This document shows, one piece after another, positions 8,411 to 15,774 of a stretch of 26,060 nucleotides of DNA (the first letter of the stretch is position 1; every line of letters begins with the position of its first letter). The notes under the pieces were generated by a model, which had not been told where the DNA came from, ran no database searches, and saw only the letters and a program-made list of their open reading frames with translations. Source of the DNA: GCA-2697345 sp045565015 (GTDB lineage Bacteria > Pseudomonadota > Alphaproteobacteria > Rhodobacterales > Rhodobacteraceae); NCBI GenBank assembly GCA_045565015.1, contig JBJLGD010000037.1:1-26060 (forward strand), given 5' to 3'. Both the position numbers and the translations under genes were made by a program.

Positions 8411-9097
8411 TTAGATGTTGAGTTTGTAACCCAAACCATGAACCGTTAAAATAATGTCACAAGCACTATCAGCTGCTTTTAATTTATTTCTAATATTTCG
8501 TATGTGACTATCGATGGTTCTATCACTAACATATATCGTTCCATCGTAAGCAGCATCCATTAATTGGGATCGATTTTTTACCATCCCCGGCCTTATGGCG
8601 AGAGACACTAAGAGCATACTTTCTGTTACCGTTAAGTCTACCGGGATTTCTTTCCATGTCACGAGATGGCGTTCTTGGTCAATTTCTAGAGCATCGGCTT
8701 TTATTATTTTTTCAATTTTTGGTACAATTTTAGTTTGATGCCTCCTAAGCACTGCAGTTACCCGTGCTAGTAAAAGATATTTACTAAAAGGTTTTGTTAT
8801 ATAGTCATCTGCTCCTAAAGTGAAACCAATCAATTCATCTTGTTCTTCTATTTTGGAAGAAAGAAAAATAATAGGCAGTGTTGGATTGTTTAACCTTACT
8901 TCCTTTAGTAGTTGATATCCGTTAAGTTGGGGCATTTTGATATCAAAAATTGCTAGGTCAGGGCTATTTTTTCTAAAAAATTCTTTTGCATCAATACTAG
9001 ATTGAAAAGCTTGTACCTTGTACCCCTCACTCTCCAACTGCTCAGTTAGTGGTGTTAGTACAGAAATATCATCATCAACTAATACGATAAAAGCCAT
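8411..9097 (-). CDS. OmpR-family response regulator, ChvI-like
   Basis: 228 residues from ATG at 9097, with AGAGGG three bases upstream; a GTG at 9124 would add nine residues but has no ribosome site. The receiver domain (1-120) has the acidic pocket LVDDD (8-10), phosphoacceptor Asp52 in FDIKMP and the conserved Lys102 in YITKPF. A winged-helix DNA-binding domain follows, with VSDRTIDSHIRNIRNKLK as recognition helix region and the C-terminal VHGLGYKL hairpin. The IALVDDD/AIFDIKMP/GADDYITKPFS pattern is close to ChvI. First gene of the pair; the kinase follows after one base. A phosphorylated dimer would bind target promoters; the targets are unknown. Confidence 0.88.
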   Translation of the reverse strand: MAFIVLVDDDISVLTPLTEQLESEGYKVQAFQSSIDAKEFFRKNSPDLAIFDIKMPQLNGYQLLKEVRLNNPTLPIIFLSSKIEEQDELIGFTLGADDYITKPFSKYLLLARVTAVLRRHQTKIVPKIEKIIKADALEIDQERHLVTWKEIPVDLTVTESMLLVSLAIRPGMVKNRSQLMDAAYDGTIYVSDRTIDSHIRNIRNKLKAADSACDIILTVHGLGYKLNI

Positions 9098-9244
9098 AAT
9101 CCCTCTTTTTTCTACTATAATCACTATGGATCAGTTTTGCTGAATGTCGAACAAAAAAAACCAAATGCACAATAAATGCACCACGTTATAATCTTTTTGC
9201 AAATTTAGGGCATATATTTTGCATAGGTAAAAAGTATACGAAGT

Positions 9245-9273
9245 TTGGCACTTGTTAATATCACGTACATAAT
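9245..9273 (+). promoter_or_regulatory. Near-consensus sigma70 promoter upstream of a gene-free region
   Basis: TTGGCA (9245-9250), 17-base spacer, CATAAT (9268-9273): 5/6 at both boxes with ideal spacing. Predicted transcription start is near 9280. The next gene on this strand starts at 9557, so the transcript would either be a non-coding RNA or give rsmJ a leader of about 275 bases. Confidence 0.5.
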
Positions 9274-9275
9274 TT

Positions 9276-9332
9276 TAGTTCATTTTGCATGTTTCTTGAT
9301 ATTGATCACAGCTTGTCGAGTAGTTCATTTTG
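9276..9332 (+). repeat. 12-bp direct repeat TAGTTCATTTTG, copies 45 bp apart
   Basis: Exact copies at 9276-9287 and 9321-9332. The first straddles the predicted transcription start of the promoter at 9245-9273. The 45-bp period is about four helical turns, so both copies would face the same side of DNA. Could be a paired binding site or chance in AT-rich DNA. Confidence 0.45.
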
Positions 9333-9440
9333 GTGTAGCCATGGTTTCTCTCCCAAATCCTGTGCTCCAAATTTATGAACATAGCCCATGGTAAATTACC
9401 CTCCAAATCATTACCATGGGCACCCCCTTAATTAATATTT
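9281..9440 (+). ncRNA. Candidate small RNA or structured leader
   Basis: Start is set from the promoter at 9245-9273; the end is approximate. The segment has no frame of note. It carries three CCATGG sites (9340, 9386, 9414) that can pair in alternative ways, and single-stranded C-rich patches TCTCTCCC, GCTCCAA and ACCCTCC. The last lies in the loop of the 9384-9421 hairpin. Such C-rich loops could pair with Shine-Dalgarno sequences, as in some alphaproteobacterial small RNAs with CCUCC motifs. There is no clean U-tract right after the hairpin, which weakens the reading of a free small RNA. Confidence 0.3.
9384..9421. repeat. 11-bp perfect inverted repeat with 16-base loop, plus a competing palindrome
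   Basis: GCCCATGGTAA (9384-9394) and TTACCATGGGC (9411-9421) are exact reverse complements around a C-rich 16-base loop. Inside, GGTAA-A-TTACC (9390-9400) is a second perfect dyad that would compete with the long stem, so two exclusive folds are possible. On the plus strand it is followed by ACCCCCTTAATT rather than a T-run, so it is not a classic terminator there. Confidence 0.65.
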
Positions 9441-9556
9441 TTATTCGTTCATTATAAAGTTATATTAGGTAATGTTTCCCTAGTGTTATTGAGTATTAAC
9501 ATTTATGTTTTTATTTAATTATCACTTCTAGATCCGATTACTACGGAAAGGTATCA

Positions 9557-10174
9557 ATGCCCTCAAACAAAGAAAATAAAGATTATGGAAAGCTTAGATG
9601 TAGTTTTACTGATGGTTCAGTGCTGCATCGATTTAAGTTTGGCGGGGGACGAAACCAAGATTTAGCTAGAGCCATTGGACTAAAAGGTAAAAAAATGCTC
9701 AACATCGTGGATACAACTGCTGGTTTGGGTAAGGATGCTTTTCTTCTAGCATCTTTGGGCGCAAAGGTCACATTAATTGAACGTTCTAATTATATGCATC
9801 AACTTCTTGAAACTGGAATGAAGGAGGGGTTGGAAGCCGGTGGTGAAATAGGTGAAGTTATCAAAAGGATGACATTATTTTTTGGAGATTCTAGGATATT
9901 GTTAAAAAATCTTTCGCCTGATGTTATATTCATTGACCCAATGCATCCACCTAGAAAAAAAAGTGCTTTAGTCAATCTAGAAATGCGATTGGTGCGTCAA
10001 ATTGTAGGTGATGACTTAGATCACTTAGAATTATTAAAAGTAGCTCTAGAGGTAGCAAAAAAAAGAGTTGTGTTAAAGTTACCTAAGTATACTGAAACAA
10101 GTCAAAGTGACATAAAAGCGTCTCACCAAATTTTAGGTAAGTCGACCAGGTATGATGTTTTTATGATCAACTAG
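9557..10174 (+). CDS. rsmJ: RsmJ-like 16S rRNA (guanine-N2) methyltransferase, N-terminally short
   Basis: 205 residues. RsmJ methylates G1516 of 16S rRNA using S-adenosylmethionine. The SAM-binding motif is VDTTAGLGKDAFLLASLGA (51-69), followed by the acidic end of strand two, TLIERS. The catalytic IDPMHPPRKKSALV (126-139) closely matches the DPMFP...KSALV of E. coli RsmJ, and RVVLKLPKY (170-178) also fits. E. coli RsmJ has about 250 residues; this one starts near its FVDF...HRRKFGGGRG segment and so lacks roughly 45 N-terminal residues. The start ATG has an AAAGG site six bases upstream and no in-frame homologous extension is seen. RsmJ is typical of Gammaproteobacteria, so acquisition by transfer is possible. 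Confidence 0.85.
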   Translation: MPSNKENKDYGKLRCSFTDGSVLHRFKFGGGRNQDLARAIGLKGKKMLNIVDTTAGLGKDAFLLASLGAKVTLIERSNYMHQLLETGMKEGLEAGGEIGEVIKRMTLFFGDSRILLKNLSPDVIFIDPMHPPRKKSALVNLEMRLVRQIVGDDLDHLELLKVALEVAKKRVVLKLPKYTETSQSDIKASHQILGKSTRYDVFMIN

Positions 10175-10249
10175 AGTTTATAAATTCTGTTGAACTACCT
10201 TTCCGGAATGTACTATGATTAAGATTGAATCTAGGGTGGTTTATTAGGC

Positions 10250-10579
10250 ATGCGAATTTTTTTATCTTTTTTCTTGCTTTTACTCTTTACGGCTAAGCTT
10301 CAGGCTAAAGAGATACAACTAAACTGTGGATTTGTTGAAAATGACGGCAAGATGTTAATAATAATAAATCAAGAATTAGAAACCTTGGATTTAATAATCA
10401 ATAATCAAAAACCTCATAGCTTAGCGATTATAGATGCTAATAGCCATTTTGTTAAGGCTAGAGCATCTACTATAATCTTTAGTTATCAGCGCAAGGCCAA
10501 AACGTTTGTTATTGCCTTAGCCACTAGAAATAATAATGATGAGCTTGGAGCTGAATATTTTACGGGTTCTTGTTCCTAG
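10250..10579 (+). CDS. Hypothetical secreted protein, 109 residues
   Basis: Not recognised. Residues 1-19 form a signal peptide (MRIFLSFFLLLLFTAKLQA, cleavage before Lys-Glu). The mature part is about 90 residues, probably beta-rich and periplasmic. It has two cysteines, Cys26 and the penultimate Cys108, which could form a disulfide. It follows rsmJ after 75 bases on the same strand and converges with the amidohydrolase gene 10 bases away. The ribosome site is weak (TTAGGC next to the ATG, AGGGTGG further away). Confidence 0.6.
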   Translation: MRIFLSFFLLLLFTAKLQAKEIQLNCGFVENDGKMLIIINQELETLDLIINNQKPHSLAIIDANSHFVKARASTIIFSYQRKAKTFVIALATRNNNDELGAEYFTGSCS

Positions 10580-10589
10580 CAATTTTATT

Positions 10590-12236
10590 TTAAAGTGAGT
10601 GAATTGGCTCCAACCTCGAAGTTGGGACGCCTAAAAATACGGTATCAGTTACTTTTATTTGATTTAACTTGGTTGGCTCTTGTTCCGTAGGATCACGATC
10701 AAGAATACAAAAATCAGCTTTTTTTCCTACTTCAATAGAGCCTATTTCTCGCTCTAGTTTTAACACATAGGCTGCGCCTAGAGTAATACAATATAGAGCC
10801 TTTTTTATGTCAATTTGTTGAGTGGATCCTAAAACTCGACCTTTTTCTGTTCTTCGATTAACTGCACACCAGGCTGTCACCAAAGGAGAAAGTGGTGTTA
10901 CCGGAGAGTCTGAGTGAATGGCAAAATTATTATTGAAAACCTCAGCAGCATCTCTACAAGCGTCCATCCTACTTGCTCGATCTGGTCCTAATGTTGTTGC
11001 CCAATGAACATCACCAAAGTAATACAGATGATTGGCAAATAAGTTCACACAGATTCCAAGTTTGTTCATTTTTATAAAATCGAATTTATCTGCTAGCTGA
11101 ACATGTTCTAAGGTATGCCTGTGATCAGCGTCAGGAAAAGCACGAATTGCGTCTTCCAAAACGTCTGTTGCATAATCTGAGGCAGCATCTCCATTTGTGT
11201 GAATATGCATTTTAACTCCAGCTTTATGTAGCTCGAGAACTGCTCTTCTAAAATGACTGTCTTCCATATTCCAAATACCATTATCGGGGCCACTGAAATA
11301 ACCGGGCTCATTAAGTTTAGCCGTGAACCCTTGAATTGCACCGTCCGTAAAAAGCTTTGCTGTCCCCATTCGTAATTTTTCAGAGGATTTAAGTTTAAGC
11401 TCCAAAGCTTTTTGGGCTTCCTTTACGGGGTCACCCCGCATCGCATTCATAATTGGTACGTATCTTATGGGGAAGTTTTTGTCGGACGTTACATCTTGGA
11501 GCATTGCTACCTCGGGCGGGTCGAGGTCTGATAATAAGTCAGCTATGGTCGTTACCCCCACGTTTCTAGCCATCGTAGCATAATTTCTAACTGAACTGGG
11601 TTTTGTGGATAGTTCGCCAATTGTAATGCCACCTATATTAAGAGCAGGTTCCATGGCCGCAAATTCTTGTAGCTCACCATTTGGGGTACCATCCGTGCCT
11701 TTTTCGATACCCTCAATATTTAGGCCGGCGTTTATCCCGCTTTTTTCCAATGTAATTGAGTTTACTGTAGCAAGATGAAAATTTGAATGAACCAATATAA
11801 CAGGTCTATCCTTTGAAACTTGATCAAGTTCTATTTTGCTTAGGCGAGGGCCTTCTAGGAAATTTGGATCAAACCCCCAACCGACGATTGCCCCCCCACC
11901 TGGGCTTTCTTGAAGTTTTTTTATCAGGGCATCTTTTGTTGATAGTCCTTCAACAATTTCGCCTGCTGGGTCTATTCGATCATAATGCCCACAATAAATA
12001 TAGTCCCAAACACCACCAGTAGATACGTGAGCATGCGCTTCTATTAAACCTGGCAACATAACTTTGTCCTCGTAGCTTGTATCAATGACAACATTATCGC
12101 TCCACCCATTTGCGCAATTTTCATCTCCAACGGCCAAAATTATACCATTCCTAACTACAACATGGGTCGCTTCTGGGTTGTTGTGATCCATAGTAATTAT
12201 TTTCTTTGATTTAAAAACTACCACTTGATCGGACAT
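10590..12236 (-). CDS. Amidohydrolase family 3 protein (YtcJ / N-substituted formamide deformylase-like)
   Basis: 548-residue cytoplasmic metal-dependent hydrolase of the amidohydrolase superfamily. The small N-terminal beta-sandwich is followed by the metal-binding GLIEAHAHVSTGG (His68, His70). The barrel then gives HIHTNGDAASDYA (near 345), HTLEHVQLAD (near 378) and AIHSDSPVTPLSPLVTAWCA (near 450, with the catalytic Asp). The C-terminal GKKADFCILDRDP strand closes the sandwich. There is no signal peptide. Start ATG with AAGGGGA just upstream. It follows the M81 metallopeptidase gene by 36 bases in an apparent operon and is divergent from a peptide-type ABC importer, so it probably hydrolyses an amide, formamide or cyclic substrate brought in by that importer. 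The substrate is inferred. Confidence 0.87.
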   Translation of the reverse strand: MSDQVVVFKSKKIITMDHNNPEATHVVVRNGIILAVGDENCANGWSDNVVIDTSYEDKVMLPGLIEAHAHVSTGGVWDYIYCGHYDRIDPAGEIVEGLSTKDALIKKLQESPGGGAIVGWGFDPNFLEGPRLSKIELDQVSKDRPVILVHSNFHLATVNSITLEKSGINAGLNIEGIEKGTDGTPNGELQEFAAMEPALNIGGITIGELSTKPSSVRNYATMARNVGVTTIADLLSDLDPPEVAMLQDVTSDKNFPIRYVPIMNAMRGDPVKEAQKALELKLKSSEKLRMGTAKLFTDGAIQGFTAKLNEPGYFSGPDNGIWNMEDSHFRRAVLELHKAGVKMHIHTNGDAASDYATDVLEDAIRAFPDADHRHTLEHVQLADKFDFIKMNKLGICVNLFANHLYYFGDVHWATTLGPDRASRMDACRDAAEVFNNNFAIHSDSPVTPLSPLVTAWCAVNRRTEKGRVLGSTQQIDIKKALYCITLGAAYVLKLEREIGSIEVGKKADFCILDRDPTEQEPTKLNQIKVTDTVFLGVPTSRLEPIHSL

Positions 12237-12272
12237 TTTTTCCCCTTTGTTAAAAATATTGATTGATTACTA

Positions 12273-13790
12273 TTAATTTTTTTTGAAAACTTTTCCATTT
12301 GGGCCCAGTCTTACATCTGAACGCAATTTCGTATATTTTATTTTGTCTACTCTAACAGGGTTTTGACCTGGAGCTTCAGCAAATAATACGGTATCTGCTA
12401 TTGGCTCATAATCGGCAAGAAAATGAATTGCACTTTTTAGAACTACTATTCCGTAATCTTTCGGGTCATAACCAATATGTTTAAAAATTTCTTGATCCGC
12501 ATTCTGTGCTCGATTAGATCCTAATAAAATTATTATCTCAGATTGAGTATCTAGCCTGATGTGTACAGCAGCCATTTTTCCAAGATTTGCATTTACCCCT
12601 AAACTATAAGGACCCTTACATAGAAATTTTCCATCGGACAGACTTTTTATAACGCCGGTAATCGTTAGAGCAGGGCCGTTTTCTCGTGGAAATTTACCAC
12701 CAATATCGATAGTAATAGTTTTCCCAAGCCCTACCGTATGGCAGTGGTTAGCGGCATTTGGATCCCAAAACATCCCCACAAGTGCAGGTACTTTACTTTG
12801 GATCAATTGGGACAATAAGCCAGTACTATCACCGGACGCTCCTGCGCCGGGGTTATCTTGTGGATCTGCTATAATTACAGGTCTTGTTGTTTTTTGAGAA
12901 AGTTCTTTCGCAGTTCTTATAGCTTCACTGGCGCTAACTAATTGATCATTAAATTCTGATTCCTTTGAGTAAATCCGCTCTAGGATGGAGCTTGCAGCGT
13001 CTCTAACTTCTTGAGGGTCAAAGCCACATGCGAAAACAGATATACCAACATTAGGTATATCAGCTGGTGCAAAACCAAATGCCATATCTACCGATAATAA
13101 GCCTATATTTTTATATGATTCAAGTTCTGAATATAATTGTCTTCCAGGCTCTCTCATAGTGGATTGCGAGGTTACTGGAGGAATAAAATTTGCTTGCTTA
13201 AACACCTTATGAATCGGAACTTTTGAGTCTAAAATCTTTTTTAGTAAATGGGAGGCTCTCTTTCCGGTTTCTGCCATATCAACATGGGGGTAAGTTCTGT
13301 AAATTGTGGTTGCGGAGATAAGGCTTATAAATTCAGGGCTTAGATTACCATGTAGGTCGAGGCTAGTTACAATAGGAATATCTTTACCAACTTCTTGTCT
13401 TACCCGACGCATCAATTCTTCTTCACCGTCATCGTAGTCCTCGGTAACCATTGCTCCGTGAAGGTCAAAATATAAACCGTCAATTTCATTAACATTTTTA
13501 ATACCCTGCAAAATGGAACCACTAATTATATCGAACGCTTCTCTAGTTACTAAGCCACCCGGCTCCGCTGAAGCATACGCTAATGGTATCAATTCAAAGG
13601 AGTCAGAGGCCTCCATAAAACCACTAATTGGTATATTTTGTCCTGAGCAAACTTTTTTAATATCTTCTCCGATAGTAAAGGGGGGCATATTTCCTGGATT
13701 TATAAAGTTTTCTAATACCGTTTTGAAAGGAGCGAAGGTATTTGTCTCATGCTGAAAACCTGCAAAAGCGATTCTGTATTTTTTTGTCAT
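12273..13790 (-). CDS. M81 family metallopeptidase (MlrC-like)
   Basis: 505 residues, full length for the MlrC family, named after the last enzyme of microcystin breakdown. The DUF1485 N-terminal domain begins IAFAGFQHETNTFAP with His14-Glu15. Two Asp-Leu-His-Gly motifs (109-112 and 145-148), YPHVDMAETGKRA (His169, Asp171) and the DNPGAGASGDST stretch near 312 are the probable metal and substrate residues. The C-terminal domain follows from about residue 350. Cytoplasmic. Ribosome site AAAGGAAA is somewhat far from the ATG. First gene of the two-gene hydrolase unit, divergent from the importer. Relatives are often found next to peptide ABC importers; actual microcystin hydrolysis is not implied. 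Confidence 0.9.
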   Translation of the reverse strand: MTKKYRIAFAGFQHETNTFAPFKTVLENFINPGNMPPFTIGEDIKKVCSGQNIPISGFMEASDSFELIPLAYASAEPGGLVTREAFDIISGSILQGIKNVNEIDGLYFDLHGAMVTEDYDDGEEELMRRVRQEVGKDIPIVTSLDLHGNLSPEFISLISATTIYRTYPHVDMAETGKRASHLLKKILDSKVPIHKVFKQANFIPPVTSQSTMREPGRQLYSELESYKNIGLLSVDMAFGFAPADIPNVGISVFACGFDPQEVRDAASSILERIYSKESEFNDQLVSASEAIRTAKELSQKTTRPVIIADPQDNPGAGASGDSTGLLSQLIQSKVPALVGMFWDPNAANHCHTVGLGKTITIDIGGKFPRENGPALTITGVIKSLSDGKFLCKGPYSLGVNANLGKMAAVHIRLDTQSEIIILLGSNRAQNADQEIFKHIGYDPKDYGIVVLKSAIHFLADYEPIADTVLFAEAPGQNPVRVDKIKYTKLRSDVRLGPNGKVFKKN

Positions 13791-13851
13791 TAAGCAAGTT
13801 TCCTTTTGTTAATTCTAATATTTTCTATTATTCGAATTGGTAACTACATCT

Positions 13852-13869
13852 AGTTTCATTAGTGAAACT
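13852..13869. promoter_or_regulatory. 18-bp inverted repeat, candidate operator
   Basis: AGTTTCA-TTAG-TGAAACT is a perfect 7+7 dyad with a 4-base centre, 62 bases upstream of the M81 start and just upstream of its weak promoter. The symmetry suits a dimeric GntR-, LacI- or LysR-type factor. No regulator gene for this block is present in the window. Confidence 0.45.
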
Positions 13870-13987
13870 TTTAATATGATATTTGATTCAGTCAACGAAA
13901 TAAGTTGTTTTATCCTACAATGTTCATATTTTTTTATATATTAAAAATATATTTTTTTTTTCTATTAAAAATTTATCTATAAGAGTC

Positions 13988-14017
13988 TTGACAATCTTGC
14001 ACAAAATAACGTGTATT
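13988..14017 (+). promoter_or_regulatory. Candidate promoter of the ABC importer operon
   Basis: A perfect -35 box TTGACA (13988-13993) is followed after 18 bases by TGTATT (14012-14017; 4/6). The predicted start near 14024 leaves a leader of about 75 bases before the binding-protein ATG. Confidence 0.45.
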
Positions 14018-14099
14018 TGGGGTCTATTCACTTCCAGGGTAGCACATTAGAATGTTATCTTAATGTGTCTGGTTTATTTAGAATGAAGGGAAATACAAT

Positions 14100-15698
14100 A
14101 TGTTTAATATACTTACTAATGTAAGGGGAAAGATCGTTGGTGGTCTTACAGCCTTACTTATGGGGGGGATGAGTGTATTCTCATTTGCTCAAGCAGGTGG
14201 GCATGAATCTGTACTGAAGATCATTCCTCATGCAGACCTTAAAAATTTAGATCCAATTTGGACAACGGCTTATATCAGTCGAAATCACGGTTATATGATC
14301 TACGATACTCTTTTTGCAATGGACGAAAGTTTTACACCACAGCCACAAATGGTTGATACATGGACCCAATCAGACGATGGAATGAATTGGTCATTCACAT
14401 TACGAGATGGTCTAAGCTGGCATGATGGTAGTCCTGTTACTGCAGCTGATTGTGTAGCTTCTTTAGAGCGTTGGGGTAAAAGAGATGGAATGGGCCAAGC
14501 TCTCATGAAGCACATGGGAAGCATGACAGCCATAGATGACAAGACTTTTGAGATGAAACTAGCTAAACCTTTCGGTCTAGTTTTGGAATCAATCGGAAAA
14601 ATTTCATCTAACGTGCCGTTCATGATGCCAGCGCGTGTTGCTGCAACTGATGCGTTTGAGCAAATTTCTGATTTCACAGGATCAGGGCCTTTCATGTTTA
14701 ATAAAGATGAGTGGGTTCCAGGTAGTAAAGTTGTTTACAAGAAATTTGAAGGTTACAATCCAAGAAGCGAACCTGCCTCAGCAGCTGCTGGAGGTAAATT
14801 AGCTTTGGTTGATGCTGTAGAGTGGACATATTTCCCTGATCAAATGACAGCGATGAATGCTCTAATGGCAGGAGAAGTCGATTACTTTGAATCTCCAGCA
14901 AATGACTTGGCACCGATGATGGCTGCTAACCCGGACATCACAGTTGAGGTTAACGATCCACTTGGAAACATTGGTTTCTTGCGGTTCAACCACGTGCAAC
15001 CACCATTTGATAATGTTGCGATCAGGCGTGCAGCTTTGATGGCCGTAAAGCAAGAAGATTACTTGGCTGGTGCTGTTGGTGATCAGGCGTACTGGTCAAC
15101 ATGTTACTCAGTATTCCCGTGTGGAACACCTATGGCAACTGATATCAATAACGATATCATCCAAGTAGCTGATACAGCAAAAGCTGCTGCTGCTCTTAAA
15201 GCCGCTGGTTACGACGGAACGCCAGTAATAATCATGCAGCCAACAGACGTTCCTGTACTTTCAGCATTCTCTTTGATCACAGCTCAAAAGCTTCGTGACG
15301 CAGGTATGACTGTTGAAGTGCAAGCTATGGACTGGTCAACACTTACTTCGCGAAGAGCGAAGCGTGACCCAGTATCTGAAGGCGGTTGGAACATATTCCA
15401 CACTTGGTGGATTGGTGCAGACATCATGGACCCAACTTCGATTGCGTTCTCAGGTAATCCTGACGCAGGTTGGTTCGGCTGGCCTACAGATCCAGTGTCA
15501 GAAGAAGCTCGTATGGCATTCTTTAGTGCAGGATCAATGGACGAGAAAAGATCACTATCCTCAACGGTTCAAAATCAAGCATGGGAAAATGCTTTTTCCG
15601 GACATTTGGGACAGTTCTTCTCCCCAGTTGCATATCGTAACAATGTGAAAGGTCTTATTAAGTCTCCAGTACAATTCTTCTGGAATATGTCCAAATAA
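14100..15698 (+). CDS. ABC importer substrate-binding protein, peptide/nickel family (SBP_bac_5)
   Basis: 532 residues. Signal peptide 1-32, ending SFAQA before Gly-Gly, so the protein is exported to the periplasm without a lipobox Cys. The family-5 fold is shown by LKIIPHADLKNLDPIWTTAY near residue 38, the DGLSWHDGSPVTAADCVASL segment near 102-121 (the classic 'W-HDG-P-TA-DV' signature) and repeated DppA/OppA-like blocks to the C-terminus. Binds a peptide-like or other polar ligand and hands it to the two permeases. AAGGG ribosome site nine bases upstream. Its codons look more GC-rich and regular than those of neighbours, as expected for a highly made protein. Ligand unknown; the adjacent hydrolases point to an amide or peptide. 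Confidence 0.9.
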   Translation: MFNILTNVRGKIVGGLTALLMGGMSVFSFAQAGGHESVLKIIPHADLKNLDPIWTTAYISRNHGYMIYDTLFAMDESFTPQPQMVDTWTQSDDGMNWSFTLRDGLSWHDGSPVTAADCVASLERWGKRDGMGQALMKHMGSMTAIDDKTFEMKLAKPFGLVLESIGKISSNVPFMMPARVAATDAFEQISDFTGSGPFMFNKDEWVPGSKVVYKKFEGYNPRSEPASAAAGGKLALVDAVEWTYFPDQMTAMNALMAGEVDYFESPANDLAPMMAANPDITVEVNDPLGNIGFLRFNHVQPPFDNVAIRRAALMAVKQEDYLAGAVGDQAYWSTCYSVFPCGTPMATDINNDIIQVADTAKAAAALKAAGYDGTPVIIMQPTDVPVLSAFSLITAQKLRDAGMTVEVQAMDWSTLTSRRAKRDPVSEGGWNIFHTWWIGADIMDPTSIAFSGNPDAGWFGWPTDPVSEEARMAFFSAGSMDEKRSLSSTVQNQAWENAFSGHLGQFFSPVAYRNNVKGLIKSPVQFFWNMSK

Positions 15699-15712
15699 GA
15701 TTATACAAATTA

Positions 15713-15753
15713 GTTGATTGCCCAGTATGGGCAATCAACAATCTTTTATTTTT
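15713..15753 (+). terminator. Hairpin with T-rich tail between binding protein and permease genes
   Basis: GTTGATTGCCC (15713-15723), loop AGTAT, GGGCAATCAAC (15729-15739): a perfect 11-bp stem followed by a T-rich run (15744-15753). It sits 15 bases past the binding-protein stop and 22 bases before the permease ATG. A partial terminator or 3'-stabilising stem-loop here would explain more binding protein than permease, a common arrangement in such operons. Confidence 0.85.
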
Positions 15754-15774
15754 CATATATATTAGGGATAATAC

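Larger units (their letters stand above)
9098..9556. other. 459-base gene-free stretch with promoter, direct repeat and hairpin
   Basis: No convincing coding frame is seen on either strand. The left part would hold the promoter of the response regulator (not clearly recognisable). The centre has a near-consensus plus-strand promoter (9245-9273), a 12-bp direct repeat and a long-stem hairpin, listed separately. A poorer plus-strand promoter, TTGAGT (9489-9494) then 17 bases then TATTTA (9512-9517), could serve rsmJ directly. Confidence 0.6.
13791..14099. other. 309-base divergent control region between hydrolase operon and ABC importer
   Basis: Strongly AT-rich, with an A/T tract around 13920-13980 that could act as UP element or bent DNA. 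No coding frame is seen. It holds an 18-bp dyad, a TTGACA promoter for the importer, and a weak minus-strand promoter TTACCA (13838-13843) with a 17-base spacer to TATTAG for the metallopeptidase gene. Confidence 0.6.

Noticed and set aside
9384..9421. Hairpin as an attachment site or mobile-element end
   Set aside because: No integrase, transposase or second matching copy is seen in the window.
14300..14695. Long open frame (131 codons) on the minus strand inside the binding-protein gene
   Set aside because: It lies antisense to a convincing family-5 binding protein, has no ribosome site or recognisable motif, and follows from that gene's codon use.
15313..15648. 111-codon plus-strand frame within the binding-protein gene
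   Set aside because: Alternative frame of the same strand with no initiation signal; the main frame is clearly coding.
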